In this document: positions 63,109 through 64,000 of the stretch, one piece after another
How positions within the stretch are numbered: the first letter of the stretch is position 1
Layout: each line of letters begins with the position of its first letter
NCBI RefSeq assembly: GCF_013003915.1
Contig: NZ_JABAIV010000003.1
Span: forward strand, 682,001-746,000
Direction of reading: 5' to 3'
Origin: Telluria aromaticivorans
GTDB lineage: Bacteria; Pseudomonadota; Gammaproteobacteria; Burkholderiales; Burkholderiaceae_D
Length of the DNA stretch: 64,000 nt
Position numbers and translations under genes: made by a program
The notes under the pieces: model-generated
Told to the model about the DNA's origin: nothing
The model's database searches: none
Seen by the model: the letters and a program-made list of their open reading frames with translations, nothing else

Positions 63109-64000
63109 TCACTTCACCGCGGCACCGGCGCCCAGCAGGTAAGTATTCAAAAAATCCACCCCCGCATAAAACAAATAGTCCGCATTCGCCTTCTTGCCAA
63201 ACCCGTGCCCCTCGTCGTTCGCCGTCATGTACCACACCGGGGTGCCGTTCTTCTTCACGGTCGCGACGATCTGGTCGGCCTCCTGCCACGGCACGCGCGG
63301 GTCATTCTTGCCCTGCACGACGAACAGCGGCTTCCGGATCTTCGCCGCGTTGTTCGCCGGCGCCATCGCATCCATCCACTTGCGCATCTCCGGATCGCGC
63401 TCGTCGCCGTACTCCACGCGGCGCAAATCGCGGCGGTAGCTTTCGGTACGCTCGAGGAAGGTCGCGAAATTCGAGATGCCGACGATGTCGATCGCCGCCG
63501 CGATCCGCTCCGGGTACATGGTCGATACCGCCAGCGTCATGTAGCCACCGTAGGATCCACCCACCACCGCCACCCGTGACGCATCCATGTCCGGCTGGGC
63601 CGCGATCCAGTCGAGCAGTGTGCCGATGTCGCGTACCGAATCCTCGCGCAGCTTGCCGTTGTCCAGCTTCAGGAAGCTCTTGCCGTACCCTAGCGAGCCG
63701 CGCACGTTCGGGTAGATCACTGTCAGGCCCATCTCGTCCGTGTAGTAGTTGTTCCGCCCCAGGAAGCCAGGCGTGGCCTGCCCTTCCGGCCCGCCGTGGA
63801 TGTTGATCACGACCGGGCGCTTGCCTAGGAACCTGGCTGCGGGGGCGCGGTAGACAAAGCCGGAGATGCTGCGTCCATCGAAGGACTTCCAACGCACCAG
63901 GGAGGGTTCGACGAAGCGCTTCATGTCGACCTCCATCTTCTCGTGCTCGGTCCAGCGGGTGACGGCGCCGGTCTTCGCATCGATGCTGTAGACATCCGAG
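63109..64000 (-). CDS. S9-family (prolyl oligopeptidase-type) peptidase, C-terminal part
   Basis: The frame is open from the stop at 63109 to the window end; the N-terminus, with its propeller and any signal peptide, is missing. The visible part is the alpha/beta-hydrolase catalytic domain: INIHGGPEGQATPGF, YPNVRGSLGYGKSFLKLDNG, the nucleophile elbow VAVVGGSYGGYMT, the acid in VVQGKNDPRVPWQEAD, and the catalytic histidine in ANDEGHGFGKKAN. The ATG at 63936 is internal, since SDVYSIDAKTGAVTRW and MEVDMKRFVEP run on in frame ahead of it. Typical of exported dipeptidyl/oligopeptidases. Confidence 0.9.
   Translation of the reverse strand, partial: SDVYSIDAKTGAVTRWTEHEKMEVDMKRFVEPSLVRWKSFDGRSISGFVYRAPAARFLGKRPVVINIHGGPEGQATPGFLGRNNYYTDEMGLTVIYPNVRGSLGYGKSFLKLDNGKLREDSVRDIGTLLDWIAAQPDMDASRVAVVGGSYGGYMTLAVSTMYPERIAAAIDIVGISNFATFLERTESYRRDLRRVEYGDERDPEMRKWMDAMAPANNAAKIRKPLFVVQGKNDPRVPWQEADQIVATVKKNGTPVWYMTANDEGHGFGKKANADYLFYAGVDFLNTYLLGAGAAVK

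Overview
The window looks like a chromosomal segment of a GC-rich betaproteobacterium of the Oxalobacteraceae (Massilia/Janthinobacterium/Duganella type). This is inferred from the exosortase B/EpsD-E-F-G-I-L polysaccharide locus, the PEP-CTERM protein, the exbB-exbD-lpxK-trm112-kdsB-adk and xseA-sodB gene orders and the codon use. No database search was possible, so the genus is a suggestion.

1-4.4 kb (minus strand): the N-terminal part of an ExeM/NucH-type secreted nuclease, cut by the window edge, then a TIGR03790-like exported protein and a PEP-CTERM-anchored TLDc-like protein. 4.4-35.7 kb (almost all minus strand, read right to left): a large exopolysaccharide locus. It holds initiation (EpsB-type glucose phosphotransferase), export (EpsL, EpsE, EpsF, a degenerate EpsG, EpsD), exosortase B with EpsI, Wzx flippase, Wzy-like polymerase, five glycosyltransferases, two heparinase II/III-type lyases, a CAAX-protease-related membrane protein, and sugar-nucleotide genes for GDP-mannose/GDP-fucose (manC, gmd, fcl), UDP-galactose (galE) and UDP-ManNAc (wecB). 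A single DUF4394 gene on the plus strand interrupts it at 14.9-15.8 kb.

35.8-50 kb: uup, tRNA-Arg(CCT), an acyl/aryl-CoA ligase followed by a MarR regulator, a coupled patatin / giant hybrid sensor kinase / response regulator operon, a short BLUF photoreceptor, gamma-glutamyltransferase, and a 3-hydroxyacyl-CoA dehydrogenase-like SDR. 50-55.5 kb: a Pro/Gln-rich exported protein, a cytoplasmic DsbA-like protein, then adk, kdsB, a 56-residue Trm112 protein, lpxK, exbD and exbB.

55.5-56.6 kb is a 1.2-kb gene-free, comparatively AT-rich stretch. It carries six copies of a rigid unit in which a DnaA-box-like TGTGGAYAA lies exactly 45 bp from a TTGATT-like box; this is the most unusual feature of the window. 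It sits where gene orientation flips from mainly minus to mainly plus. 56.7-64 kb: xseA, sodB, a small exported protein, a TerC-CBS-CorC membrane protein, a divergent LysR/D-malate (tartrate) dehydrogenase pair and a truncated S9 peptidase.

At least five intergenic copies or fragments of a palindromic GTAGGGTGGGC element are spread through the window, and a separate 120-bp imperfect inverted repeat fills part of the epsE-epsF gap.
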